Positions 24,912 to 36,897 are shown, numbered from the stretch's first letter. The stretch: 64,000 bases of DNA from Fistularia commersonii (GCA_037954325.1 JBBMNZ010000003.1:22675392-22739391), one strand, 5' to 3'. Made by a program: numbers and translations. The notes: generated by a model not told the origin, from the sequence alone.

Positions 24912-25743
24912 AGACAGAACTCCTGCTTCCGGACGGAGCGCCTCGCCGACCTGCGGAGGCGAAGCCGCCGCCGGCTCTGCGCCGAAGCAGCCCCACGGTA
25001 TGGAAGTGGGAGGGCAAAAACGAGTGGTGCCAAAACACGGGCGGCGCAGTCGAAGAATTCGACTGCTCCCAAGAATTGCACTGCTCCCAAGGAACCGTTT
25101 GCTTTTATGCTTTTCAAATCTTTGGAAAGGAGGTGGAGGTCATATTTTCTGCTGAGAATCATGTGGGGTCTGGTGGGTAGGGGTGTTAAACTTGCTCTTA
25201 ATTCACCATTTAAGCCTATCAGGTAACTTTTTTTTTTTTTTGTGTAATTTACCTTTTTGATTTCTCACCATCACAACCAACCAACTTGCATCACTTGATG
25301 TAAATGTCTTTCTGGTTATCAGACGTGTCAGTACACGACGAGAGTACCTCACGCCAGCGTTCGGCTGATCGGACTGCGGTCATTGAAGAGCAGCGCAACA
25401 CTTGTCAGAAATATAAACGCACAGGAAAATGTTGAAAGCACTAATCAAAAGTAATAATTGTTGTTTTAGGGCAGATTTTTTTATGTTTGTTATAATCACA
25501 CCAGCCTTAGCCAATCACAGAAGTATTACAAGCAGCTGCATTGACCAACTCTAAACTAACCCCAGGAAAATGACTGTTATTTGTTCCGAATTTAAAAGCT
25601 GTAGAAAGATAAGTGACCCCCAAAAACCCAGCGGCATGTTTATGAAAGCTGGCGCTGCGAGTTGTTCATTTTAAACACTTTTTAATTTCAGTATTAATCA
25701 AGAACTGGATCACTATTTTGTTTTTTCGTTTGTTATTGTTTGT

Positions 25744-25749
25744 AATAAA
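25744..25749 (+). terminator. Probable slc30a4 polyadenylation signal
   Basis: AATAAA followed by a T-rich stretch, about 830 nt after the slc30a4 stop codon. The intervening DNA is open 3'UTR-like sequence without another gene. Confidence 0.4.
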
Positions 25750-25759
25750 TTATTTAATC

Positions 25760-28700
25760 TTTTTTTCTCCCTGTATCTCAATTGTGTGTCATTTATTGGG
25801 GCATTAAGATTACAATCGTCTCTATTCAGGTTGCTCGTGATGTTCTAGACTTGGTCCGACCTACTTATTGTATTTTGCTTCCGTCTATTTTTAAATCTTA
25901 GGTCTTCTGCTTCTTTCCCTCCTTTTCCTGAAAATCACATGGCAGCTAACTTTCATTCTTGCGTGTTTCTTAAATCCCCTCCTTGCACACTGGGGGGCAG
26001 CAAAAAGTATAGATCTCTCTAAAACGAAACTAAAGGCGCACCTCTTATTTGTGTTTGGCTTATTTTTGTATTTATTTCCATATATTCTACGAGTAGCATC
26101 GTAGAACATATGGAAATAAACCTACACTGGGTGTTTTTATTGAAAACTAATTATATTAGGTATATATAACTTGTGATTTCCCTTAAGGAACTTACATTTC
26201 AAATGTTCCTTATTTTGTTATTTTTTTTGAAAAATGTTCCAACTCTTAATCTGCTTTTTCTTCCAGTTACTCGACTTTTCAAATATGTCTTTTTCTTTTC
26301 ATTTTGCCATTTTACCTACATTCATTGATATTTTCCTGCCCAGTTATCCCAGTTATTCCCTACTATTCTCTATCTATTTTAATTGACTTGTAATCTTTAA
26401 TTTCTAATAGAAAACCGAAGAAAGAGAGAGGTAGAGCAGTTATTCCAGCTAGGATGTGCCACCTTTGTCAGCAGGGTGGCGCCCCCGTCCTGCCCTGCAG
26501 AGCAGCTGAGGTCACAGTCTGGTGAGGAGTGACTAACAGGATGAACACTCCCACGATTGAAGTTCTTTCATTAAACTGCTTTAATGTTTTTTTTTTGTTT
26601 TTATTCCCTTCCTGCTGTCCAGCTGGTGAATTACATCCTTGGAAACAGAGTGGACAGAGTAACCATATGTTTATCAAGGAGGAATAATGTTTGTTTATGT
26701 TACGTGCACTTAGAGGTACAAGAAGTTGCAGGCATATTGGTGTTCTTGTATATCCAAATCCTATTGTTTTGCCTTATTTTATATGATTCAGCTTCCTTTT
26801 TTACAATCAAGTGTACAGCATCCATATTAAACCGTGATCAGTTTCACTATTGGACATGGCATAGATTTTTGTGTATCTGCCTCGTTCTCTAAATATTATA
26901 TCCTTTCCAACCGAAGCTTTTTACACATGTCGATTGGCAGCACATTGATTGCGCAAAGGTTTGTTATAATAAGGAGTGCCATATGGGGGGTGTGTGCCCG
27001 TTTCCAGGCAACAGATGTTTGCATAAGACCGAGATGATTGTGGCCCGTGAAAGTTGGCAATGAAAACACGACCGTTTTTGAAACATTAGCACTTTTCCCG
27101 TTGTAGGGGAGTGCGTCAATTATAACACAAGTGGTGGAAGTTGAGGTTTTGTGGGGGGGTGGATACCTGATTTCCTGTTCACATGGTGAGGGTGACATCT
27201 GGTCACGTACGCAAGTTACAGCAGGTTGCTTTTTCCTTCCTCCTTTGTCACCCTTACCTCTCTTAACCTTTCATTTGCACACGGTTCAGCAAGGGAAACT
27301 AAAATTGGACAAAAGCATGTCTCATTGTGACTGCACTCACTTGAAATTCTTTCAAACCGCAGCCAACAGAGTAACAAAGATGCATTTGGAAGCGCTCCCG
27401 CCGCCGTTTGCAGCTGCTGCCGCTGCGATCGAAAACAGATTAAACCCAAGGGTTTTAACTAATAAGAGCAACTCAGACCAGGATGTGATGCTTGGACCTT
27501 CCCCTTTTGGTTTTGGTTCCATCATTTATGAGGCTCCATTTTAGCAGCCAGGGTATAAAATGACCGCTAAGAGGATTGTCCCCTCCATTGAACACAATGG
27601 GAGAGTTGAATGCCTACGCAACCATAAAGTGCACTCAGAGGAGCTTGGATGATAGTAATTACTTTACAGCCAGAATCACGTTATTGGCGGAATCCAGTCT
27701 TTTAAATATAATGTGCGAAGAAGGAAATATCCTTTAAATTGTTACATTTACAGTCTCACTAAAAACCCAGCAATGAAGGAAAGAAGGAAGCTGCTCAGAA
27801 AAACAGCCCATCCTCCATCAGCCTTTGCCCCTCGTAGTAAAGTATACTGAATTTATTGCAACATTTCATCGGCTTTATCGTTTTTTTTTACGATTTTATC
27901 TGATGTAATGTGCCTTCGTTCAAGAGAATGGATAATTCGATGACGCTCTGTCGGATTTAAGGGCAAGCGAGTAGCGCCACCTCCATCGACACCGCCAGCA
28001 ATGATGGGATGTTTCTGACTGGTGAATGAGAAGATGAATGGCCGTTGGTGTCTTTATGTGGCTCTCTGATCGATCCATGGTGAACCCCGCCTTTCGCCCA
28101 ATCACAGCGGGGATGGAATCCAGCCTTGTATGATTAATGCAGGATAAGCAGTATAGATAATGAATAAATAATCATGATGTCTGCTATTATGTTACCCTAT
28201 TAACCCCACCCTGTCTGTAAATGATTTCTTAATGGTAAACTAACTAACTAAACGACTATAGTTTGTTTGGCATTGATTATCTTGTGTGTGTGTGTGTGTA
28301 ACAGGAAAACACTCCCTATCACTTTGCAGGAACATTTCATGAGCTGCTTTTAGGAGCCGTTTCCTCCTATGTTGATTATTTTTATGTGTGTGTTTTATGC
28401 GAGCTATTACTTTTGTACGTATTCATCTCGACATACAGAAATCCCGTAATTTAGTAGCAAGACAGTGAACGCCACAGATTTCGACCTCAGAAACTTTAAT
28501 TATAACGCAGAAGCAGGAAGTTACTCACCGATTCAGCGACTGCTTCTCATTTACAACACAGGAAATACTTGTTCCTGGAAGTAAACATTGACTTCTTTCT
28601 AATCCTTTCATGACATTCAATGAGTATGATACAATCTCAAAATAATATTCAAGTCAAAGCCAACTCATTTGCACCACATTTATTAATGCACACAGATAGA

Positions 28701-29300
28701 AATATATATATATATATATATATATATATTCTTCAAACAGAGTGCAAAACAAACATCAGTAGTTGTCACGTATTTCCAGAGAATCTTTTTGTTTTTCCCA
28801 TGATTTTCCATGACATTGTGAAAAACAATGCAGGTGTTTGGACAGCTAAAAGTCACACACACACACACACACACTCCCTTGGGTGGGTGTGGCAAGAAGT
28901 CTGTCCAACTTCATCTTTGGGGTATAAACAAGTACCACTATTTTTATCACCAACTGAATTGGTTTATTAGATCAAATGATAATTTAGAATAAATAGGAAA
29001 CTGTTGAAAGTGTATCCCTTTGTGGAAAAACAAGTTAACTCCCAAAACCCGATGGGGATTAAGTGGGCAAACTGAGATCTCTGACCTCAGCAAGTCAACC
29101 AAACATCCAAACCCATTTTGCACTCATCTTTGAGATAATCTCGGAGAAGGAAAGTTGGCCGGTAGAAGCTAATAAGCACTAATGACAAAAGCATGTTTTT
29201 TCTTCCCCAAACTATCTTGGTTTCAGTCATTTGTGTTTAAAGTCACCCAGCCTGCAGATGCTAACTTGTGATGTCATCTGGGGGTTTTTGATTTTTTTCT
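25760..29300. other. Gene-free interval between slc30a4 and C15orf48
   Basis: No exon was recognised. It holds a SINE tail at 28.07-28.17 kb, a (TA)n tract at 28699-28729 and a (CA)n tract at 28854-28875. A minus-strand ATTAAA near 29305-29311 could end the C15orf48 transcript. Confidence 0.5.
28071..28172 (+). mobile_element. SINE 3' fragment
   Basis: It contains ggtgaaccccgcctttcgcc, then ggggatgga-tccagc and a ggataagcagtatag end. This matches the 3' part of a very common fish SINE-type repeat, usually ending in ggataagcggtatagaaaatgg. The 5' part is missing or decayed. Confidence 0.6.
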
Positions 29301-29586
29301 TTTTTTTTTTAATTCCCGCAGCACTCAGATTAGTCATTACATTGTTGTGCAATACAAGATTTTCCAAGATATTTTCCTCCTCGTCTAATTTCCCTCGAAC
29401 CCTGACAGGTCGGAGAAAACAATACAGAAAAAAAAAAATCAAGTGTACCACATAGTCAAAGAAGACGTTAGACTGCACGGCAGATTATTTACTGTTTTTT
29501 TAAAGTTTTTCGCATCTTATATTTTCCCAGCTGCGACGGAGGGACGTCCAAGAGGCGAGTTACTACGAAGCAGAACGAAACCCCAC

Positions 29587-29663
29587 CAGTGGATCAGAAG
29601 CATTTCCGCACACTGAGTGTCAAAGAGTCCTAGTCTGTGCAGAAAGGATTCTGTTAGACTGAT
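29587..29663 (-). ncRNA. mir147: mir-147 precursor hairpin
   Basis: On the minus strand, GTGTGCGGAAATGCTTCTG (mature segment, about 29593-29613) is identical to the first 19 bases of vertebrate miR-147b. The 5' arm, AGAATCCTTTCTGCACAG (around 29635-29653), pairs with it through about 17 positions with two mismatches and one wobble. They are separated by a terminal loop of about 20 bases. It lies about 105 nt past the C15orf48 stop codon, on the same strand. Human MIR147B likewise lies in the 3'UTR of C15orf48. The mature sequence and host position together make this call strong. Confidence 0.93.
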
Positions 29664-29717
29664 GGGGGGGTGGAGGGGGTGGGCCGGCGAATTCGGGGAA
29701 CTTGGCGCAGGGTCTTT

Positions 29718-30388
29718 TCACTTGGTGAGGCTTTTCACCAGCTCCAGCTCCTCCACCGGCTTCCACTGCTGATGGATAGTGAGAAGCTGCAGAGGGGGAG
29801 TCAAAAGTGAAAGTAAAGCTCCGGCTGACATCGTCGCTCTGGTATTAGGAAAACAACATCTCTTTGTCCGTGATTCAGCAAATTTGGGCGACCGTTGGGA
29901 ATTTTCTGCTGTTACACCAGCCCTTTTTTTTAACCCGACCGGGCTGTAAAATGTCAGGAGAGAGATGGATTTACCTTCTGAGGTTTTGACGGATCAAGTG
30001 TCTCCCATGGTTCTGGGTTCGAGCTCTTATTCAAGCTGTCAGAAAAGACATCCAAAGTGGAAATCATGATCGAACACCAGGGGTCAGAGTATCTTAAAAG
30101 CGATCGACGAAAAGGTGATTTGTTGTGATGAAGAGGAGGAAAAACCGACTCCGGGCGGACTCACATCACGTCGGGTTTGGTCAGGAGAAAGTAGATCCCG
30201 GTGGCGCTGGCGCCTGTCGCAGCCACGGTCATGAGCCCGATCAGAGGGATCAGCTGGAGCGAACATCGGAAATGCTCTTTCAGTGCCCCGTCGTATCGGC
30301 GTAATAAAAAATTAAAATGTGAAAAGTTTCACAAAGAACAAGCACTCACCTCCTTCTTCTTTCTCAACAACTGAAAAAATCCACTCAT
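29718..30388 (-). CDS. nmes1 (c15orf48/coxfa4l3): C15orf48/NMES1 (COXFA4L3), cytochrome c oxidase-associated micropeptide
   Basis: A small mitochondrial inner-membrane protein, paralogous to NDUFA4, which in mammals replaces NDUFA4 in complex IV during inflammation. Four coding exons on the minus strand: 30350-30388, 30165-30253, 29975-30035 and 29718-29786 (258 nt, 85 aa; human 83). It starts MSGFFQLLRKKKE, followed by a hydrophobic helix (about residues 14-37, LIPLIGLMTVAATG...). The conserved tail has NPEPWETLDP, QQWKPVEELE and a final SLTK. A 5' non-coding exon with a donor near 30492 is likely, because an acceptor (aaatttcag) lies just before the coding exon. The transcript also carries the mir-147 hairpin. 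The afg2b polyadenylation signal lies only about 150-200 bp upstream. Confidence 0.93.
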
Positions 30389-30664
30389 TTTGAATCTTCT
30401 TAGGTTCCTGAAATTTAGTGAGGGAACTCTTGAGGCAGAAAATCCAGTGACGGTACCAAGTCGTGCCTGTGTGAGGAAGGGCAAAACTCACCTGTTGTCT
30501 CTGGGAAGCGCCTGGTGTCTCAGCGCTGCATCCTGTGAGTCCGCTGATGTGGGCTGGATGAGAAGTGTACTGGCTGAAAGGCACGTAGGCAGAGGGGACT
30601 TCCGGCAGTTCAATTCATCAGAAAATTGAATCTGCTGATGATCAATACCGACTGCGGGCGAACG

Positions 30665-30678
30665 GCGCCCCCTAGTGG
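30665..30678 (-). promoter_or_regulatory. CTCF-type motif between afg2b and C15orf48
   Basis: Minus-strand CCACTAGGGGGCGC matches the CTCF core at every position. It lies in the short gap between the afg2b polyadenylation signal and the C15orf48 leader. Confidence 0.5.
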
Positions 30679-30774
30679 TCGAAGCGAGGCACTGAAAACC
30701 TGCAACAATGGCAGGAAAACGGGGGAAAAAAAAACACGCGGAAACAACCGAAGCTCTTTTTTTTTTTTTAAAGT

Positions 30775-30780
30775 TTTATT
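30775..30780 (-). terminator. afg2b polyadenylation signal
   Basis: AATAAA on the minus strand, only about 23 nt after the stop codon, giving a very short 3'UTR. A T-rich tract on the plus strand follows. Confidence 0.6.
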
Positions 30781-30802
30781 TCAAAGTGATCCTTCTGAGA
30801 TG

Positions 30803-33800
30803 TCACGAGAGAGGCGCTTGGTAGTTCTGGATTTGCTGGACCGTCAGCGAGGGGCCGCTTTTGCAAAGGGACCGCAGGAAGTGCGTGTGTTTGACCTCGG
30901 TGGCCTCCATGTTTTCCTCGTGCAGCGCCAGCAGGGCCGCCTGCGACACACAAAATCACCATCTTTAGATACGCGCCCGCTTCAACAGGGGGGGGGGACG
31001 GACGGACGACGCGAGTTACCTCTTTGCACAGGTTTTCCAGGTCGGCTCCAGAGTAGAGATCGGTTCTTGCCGCCAGCTCCTCCAAACACACATCGGCGCT
31101 CGTGGGCATGGACCGCGTGCACACTTTCAGGATGGCGAGACGGGCCTGGGCGGGACACAAGAGCGTACGTTATTTTTTATTTAAGAATAAGAATAAGGAC
31201 AACTTTATTTCAAGTAAAACATAACAATAATAAATAATAGTAGGAAATTGTATAAACAGCATAAAAAAAAGGAGGTGAGTAAAAAATACAAATAAAACTA
31301 TAAAGTGTCTAATTAACAAGTCAAGGCTATAAAGTGTCTTAAGGCCCGAAGAGGGTCGGCGATGCTCATTTCTAAGCCTGTATTTTTGACTTTTTATTTT
31401 TTACTCTCTACAGAATCTGCCCTTGTGTGTGATTCACATCCTGGCGTTTACCTGCTGGTCGGGCGGCGGGACGTAGATGATGTGGTCCAGGCGGCCCGGC
31501 CGCAGCAGGGCGCTGTCCAGACAGTCGGGCCGGTTTGTCGCGGCGACAACCATCACTTCTTTATTGCACACTTCCTGGTAGTCCAACTGTCACGATCGGA
31601 AGCAGAAAAAATGTTATTCATCTCCGGGGGAGATATATTAGCATTTATTATATAGCAGGGGTCTCAGACTCGCATCCCGCGGGCCAATTGCGGCCCTCGG
31701 AACAATATTTTGTGGCCCGCTGCCTGAAATCAAATCTTTGTGTTGGTGCATCCCGTGCGTTTTTTTCTCACATGCATCTGGGGGTTTTATAAGGTGGGTT
31801 TAAAAAAAGAATGGGCAGTGAAACCTGAAAAAGTAATCTTGCAATGTTTTTTTGCTTCAAAATTTGAAAAGAAAATGATTTTTTGATGAAAAAAGGTCTA
31901 GGGACATTTTTAAAATGATCTTTTCTATTCTTATTTCTATAAAAAACACAAAAACAATAGCAAAAAAATGTAAAAAGATTGATTTTATAACCAGAATAGC
32001 CAACGTTAGCCTTTTAATATTATACCTCCTCTTATACATGCTAACAATCAATTTTCTAATAAATTCTAGTGGCAAACGTTCCCACAGTGACAAGATTTTC
32101 TCTTTTAACTCAACAATATTTTTAGGGTGTAATTTCATCAATTCTTTTTGAATATTCATTTTCAATATTAATTCGTTATGTATTTTTTTTAGTGGAACAG
32201 TTCACTACATATAAAGATTTTTATCATTTACCTGTTTACCTCCTTTACACTAAAACAAAGGAAAAATTTGGACTTAGTGTTACTTCTAGGTCATGATTTT
32301 ACTGGTGAAGGAATGAAGGAAGGAATCAATGAAGGCGTAATAGAACATGGTTAGGATTGTGCTGCTAATACTAAGATTTTTCCGAAACTTCCGAATGAAG
32401 TTTAGCCATAAAGTGTTTCAAAGTGTGAAATAAGATTTAGCGACACATTGTAGCATGAAGTGCGTGGCGAGGAAGTTAAGTGATATCGCACCAAATGAAA
32501 AACTTTTCCAACCTCCTCTGCCACCGCCGGCATCTTCATCCGATCTTCAAGGTGAACACACTTAATAAAACCAATTTATGTCTTTTAATATGGATTATTA
32601 TTTTTTAGATTTGTTATTTATAAAGTACTTTTTTTCTGAAACAGATTAATCGCGTTTAAATTCATGTTAATGGGAAAATTTAATTTGATATACGAACAAA
32701 TTGAGGCAGGAGCTCGGACATGGAAGGATTGAACTCGTAAGTCAAGGTAGGAGTTTTTTTTTTTTTTTTTAAATCTGACCTGCTGCTGTGCGTGACCCTC
32801 CTCAGCTCCGTCTCCTTGGAGCATCTTCTCCGTCCCCCTCCTCTCCAGCGTCCTCAGGCCGACCCCGTCCATCTCGTTCAGGAGCACCGACAGGAGCCGG
32901 GTCTGCACGCCGTACGTCGGGCCGCTGGAACGCGAGCCCACCAGGGAGTCGATCTCGTCGAGGAAAAGGATGCACGGCGCGCAGGACCGTGCCTGGCGGA
33001 ACAGCTGAGAGCGCAGAGAGGGGATGCAGTTGAGAAGCAGCCGTTTTTTTGGAGAAATGTCCAACACTGAAAACAAAGTACCTGCGCTAAAGCGGCTTCC
33101 GAGTCCCCGACGTACGGGGAATAGAGGTCGGCGCAGCCGGCTGACAGGAAGGCGCACCGCGAGGAGGAGGCCGCCGCCCTGACCAGCGTGGTCTTCGCGC
33201 ATCCGGGAGGCCCGTAGAGCAGAACGCCACGGGGCCGGCGGAGGCCGAGGCGGACGAAAGCCTCCGGGTGCATCATCGGCCACTCGATGCTCTGCGGGGT
33301 TCAGAGAAAACGTCAGTATCACCCCCTGCGACCGGAGATAATCTTTAACCTCTTGCTTCGATTCTACCTGTCTTAGCTTGAGCTTGACCCCATCCAGGCC
33401 CCCGATCTGCTCCCAATCCACCGGAGCGAGATCCCTCCTTCCCAGGCTGCCTCGGAGGCATGAAGGTCTCACCAGCTTAAGGGCCTCCAGGAAGTGCTCC
33501 TCGCCCACCGCTTGCCTGCCGGAGCCCTGAACCCGAACAAGACAAGTTTTGTTTATTCAAAGATATTTATTAGAGAGATGAGAGGATGCGACCACATGGC
33601 TCATCTTCCACCGCCGCCATTTTGGTTCAACGGGGTTACTCACCTTTGCTTCCTCCCGCGCGGCGTTCATGGCGGCCTCCCTGCAGAGGGCGCTGAGGTC
33701 CGCCCCGACGTAGCCGGCGGTCCTGCTCGCCAGCTCCGCCAGGTCCACGCCGCGACTCACCGGCATCCTCTCGCAGAGAACCGCCAGGATGGCGTGACGC

Positions 33801-35553
33801 TGCTGCAGGGTGGGCGCCCCGATGATAACCTGATGGTTTAACATTCAAAACCAGGCAAACATGTGTTTTTAGCAGGAACTAACATTTCAGTAATACGCAC
33901 ATTTCCTCATCTCTACCTCTCTGTCAAACCTCCCTGGCCTGCGCAGAGCCGGGTCCAGGCTGTCCGGCCTGTTGGTGGCGCCGATGACCAGGAAGCCGTC
34001 GGACCGCTCAATCCCGTCCATCAGCGTGAGGAGCTGGGCGACCAGGCGGTTCTCCGGGGCCGACGAGCCCGTCCTCCTGGGCACCAGGGCGTCCAGCTCG
34101 TCTAAGAACAGGACGCACGGGCCCTCCTCCGCTGCCGCCCGAGCCCGGAGGAAGACGGCGCGCAGCATCTCCTCGCTCTCCCCGGGTCGTGACCTCACAA
34201 CCTGGAAGAAGAGTTATCATGCATTAATGCCCTTTTCAGTTTAGATGATTATTTTCTCCCCTGTGATTGGAGCGCTATTGGTTACCAAACACATCATCAT
34301 CATTATATTTCATTGTATTTCTTATTCTCCCTCCTTCCTACTATTATCTATTACTGTTATGTTTTTGCTTGAGACTCTGGCACAACAATTTCCTTCGAGG
34401 TAAATAAAGTTGTTCTCATCTCATCTCATCATGGAGGCTGGGCAGCTTATAGAAGATGATGGATCGATAGATGACTTTATTAATCCTGTGGGGGATGGGG
34501 GGGGGGGGTTAAATCTGGGTGCATCAGAAAACACGTAGGAAAAATTAAATAGAAAAGTGGTAGAAAACAGGTGTGTTGATTTGAGTTTGATGATAAACAC
34601 GGAATATCATCTTCTCTGACATATAAGGGATTTTCCTTACGTTAAAACATTTATTTTTGAACTCTCGGCGATAAAACATCACTGTACCTCGGGCCCTCGG
34701 ACCGCCACCAGGCTCGCTCCGACCTCCCCGACCACCGTCCGGACCAGCTGGGTCTTCCCCACGCCCGGGGGCCCCACCAGGAGCACGCCTCTGGGACACG
34801 ACACACCCAGGGAACTCAGGGTCTCCGGGTAGAGCAGTGGAAGCTGCAGCATCTCTCTCAGGGAGGCGCTCACCTAAACACGGATTCGAGAGAGCGGTCC
34901 ACAATACGGATAGTGACGGCAGCAATTTTTCATTTTTTCACTTAAAAGGTGATTATCCGGACCTCCTCCAGGCCCCCCAGGGGGAGGCAGTCCTGGTCCT
35001 GCAGCTGGCTGCAGAAGTGTTTGACCGTCTTCACGTTGACTATCTCCATACTGGTCTTTGCGGTCACAAATCCAGCTGTGGCGGTTTCTGGATGCACGCC
35101 TTGGATGACAACATATCTTATCTCCGAGTCGAAGTCGTCGAGATTCACCACTTGATCTCTGTGCACGTAAAGGAATCTCAGCATGTCTTTCACCAACTCG
35201 TGGATGAATCGAGAAGGTGTGTTTCTCTTGAAGTCAACACTCCTGACGACCACGGTGATCTTGATGCATTTCAGCTGGGGGCAGGGGACGGGTTCGATCC
35301 GGTGCGGGTCCACGGTGAGACGTGCCGGTGGGTTAGAGATCAGGCCCGGAGAGGTGACCTTCAGGTCCACCTGGATGAAGCCCTCCGCCAGGTCCGACCT
35401 GGGCCAGGCGGTGCACAGGCAGCTCCCCCCGGGGAGAGACACAAGGAGCGGGGAACCCAGGCTAATCCCCATAGCTGACATCAACCCCGGACCCAGCCTA
35501 CATCTTTGAGAGCCTCGGTCTGCTCGATCCACCTCCAGCAGCCTCAAAGACAT
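30803..35553 (-). CDS. afg2b: AFG2B (SPATA5L1), type II AAA+ ATPase
   Basis: A double-ring AAA+ ATPase related to p97 and Afg2/Drg1. In human cells it acts with AFG2A and partners in 60S ribosome maturation. Ten coding exons on the minus strand: 34963-35553, 34688-34873, 33917-34201, 33644-33829, 33368-33526, 33082-33291, 32780-33004, 31452-31586, 31020-31145 and 30803-30940 (2241 nt, 746 aa; human 753). The N-domain (1-197) contains RCRLGP and SCLCTAWPR. D1 has Walker A GPPGVGKT (231-238), Walker B VLFLDE (289-294) and GATNRPD. D2 has Walker A GPPGCAKT (496-503), Walker B ILFLDE (551-556) and AATNRPD. Both ATP sites look intact. All nine introns are phase 0. The exon 1 donor (gag|gtccgg) is weak but gives the family-consistent join LGGLEEVSASLREML. 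The start is at MSLRLLEVD. Confidence 0.96.
31177..31260 (-). repeat. Retroposon tail copy in afg2b intron 8
   Basis: Reverse-oriented member of the family at 762-878: an aagaataagaataagga tail, then caactttatttcaagtaaaa. Confidence 0.55.
31656..32320 (+). mobile_element. hAT-like non-autonomous element in afg2b intron 7
   Basis: It starts with a CAGGGGTCTCAGACTCG terminal motif followed by a GCGGGCCAATTGCGGCCC-type segment. This is characteristic of fish hAT-like elements that begin CAGGGGTGTCAAACT. Internal blocks at about 32.19-32.30 kb (ggaacagttca-tac, atttacctgtt) match the element at 49.86-50.90 kb. The right terminus is not recognisable, and no coding capacity was seen. Confidence 0.55.
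34371..34430 (+). repeat. Retroposon tail copy in afg2b intron 2
   Basis: gagactctggcacaacaatt, then ggtaaataaagttgttctca and a (TCATC)n tail. It is the same family as 762-878. A second, unrelated tail (gactttattaatcctgtggg) follows at about 34.47-34.51 kb. Confidence 0.65.
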
Positions 35554-36226
35554 GATCTGTCACAACTCCAGGGAAACTACAACCAGAGAAGACAAGGACT
35601 ACAATGTGAAGTTTGTACCGCGTTAGCTACACGATTACCCTTCCTATGCTACTAGTCACACACATCATACTCACCAGCGCTAAAAAAAAGTCTCAACCAA
35701 AAAATGCAACATTTCTTCATGGTAATAAATAGCGATACATCATGAAGTATGTCAATAAATACATCTAAAATGAACAGTGGCTGAAGCCACCATGCAGCTA
35801 ATGTTTACAAACTCCATGTGGCTGAAAATCTGGCTGGCCAACCAAAACCTTTCCCTGCGTTAGTACGTTCCGCCTCAAATACACGCGATTTAAAAGATAA
35901 TATTTAAAAGATAACGTGTCAATATATACACACAAAATATATACAGTCAAGGAACTAGAAACATACTGAATTGTAATGAAAGCAGTTTAAATGGTTTCCG
36001 ATTATTTAATTCCACATAAAATCACCCAAGAAACACCCACCAGTGCTTCAATCTTGTCATTTGATAAGATTTTTATTTACTTTTATACAACTGAAAAAAA
36101 AAAAATTTACGTGCGGGATATATTTTGGTGACACGCTTTGGTGACATGCACATCTGTAGGTTATGTTGAAAATCAAACGAAGGGTTGCTTTATGGTCGGC
36201 CAACAATTTTCTTTCATTTCTCTTTA

Positions 36227-36240
36227 GCGCCACCTAGTGG
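36227..36240 (-). promoter_or_regulatory. CTCF-type motif between afg2b and nnt
   Basis: Minus-strand CCACTAGGTGGCGC matches the CTCF core at every position. It has the same orientation as the motif at 30.67 kb, so the two bracket afg2b. Confidence 0.5.
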
Positions 36241-36837
36241 GCAAAAAAGAAAACGCAGTCAGATTCATGTTTCGCGACGATTTATTTTCCGTCGTATGTG
36301 CGTGAGTGTGCACGTAAAACCGAGCCTGCCGTTGAAACTTACATTATTATTATTTTTTTTTGTCACAGAAATTAAAAGTTTCAACGTCCTTACAATATAT
36401 AATCCAGAAGTGTGCATTTTCAGAAAAGTCTGCAAGGTGTTTATCTGCTCCCACAGTGGTCATGAGTGCAGTCACGTGGTCTGCTATTTATACATAAATG
36501 GTGCAGCAGTGATATCCCAACTCTGGAAGGTCGTTCTGTCTCCCTTTTGAGCAGGGACGGTTTTCCCAGGCGGTCACCCTGCTGCTGTTTCTGCTGCTGT
36601 TGGGGGAGGGGGGTCGGAGTTGAACTCGCACCCTGGTCTTTCCAAGAAAGGCAAGTCCGATCATGATTGAGCAATCTGCAGATCTTTCTATTATTTATGA
36701 TTGACAGTCAAAATGTGCTAGATTGATTCTCATGTTCATGAATGAATGGAATCAGAGACATTTTCAGTGACCCCTCTGCACTCAATATCAACACAAGCAA
36801 GTTTTTGAGAGTACTATTTGAGCAAAAAAAAAGAGTT

Positions 36838-36846
36838 TGTTTGTGT

Positions 36847-36897
<51 letters not shown>
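36838..36897 (+). repeat. (GT)n microsatellite
   Basis: About 30 near-perfect GT units in the afg2b/nnt intergenic region. Confidence 0.9.

Noticed and set aside
24734..25180. 148-codon plus-strand frame overlapping slc30a4 exon 7
   Set aside because: It is out of frame with the ZnT4 C-terminus (which ends HCQLP) and has no family similarity.
26468..26490. Possible CTCF motif (cagcagggtggcgcc)
   Set aside because: The core spacing is off by one base relative to the consensus, so it was not listed.
31857..32165. 102-codon minus-strand frame rich in Ile, Lys and Phe
   Set aside because: It lies inside the hAT-like element and has AT-driven composition, with no transposase motif.
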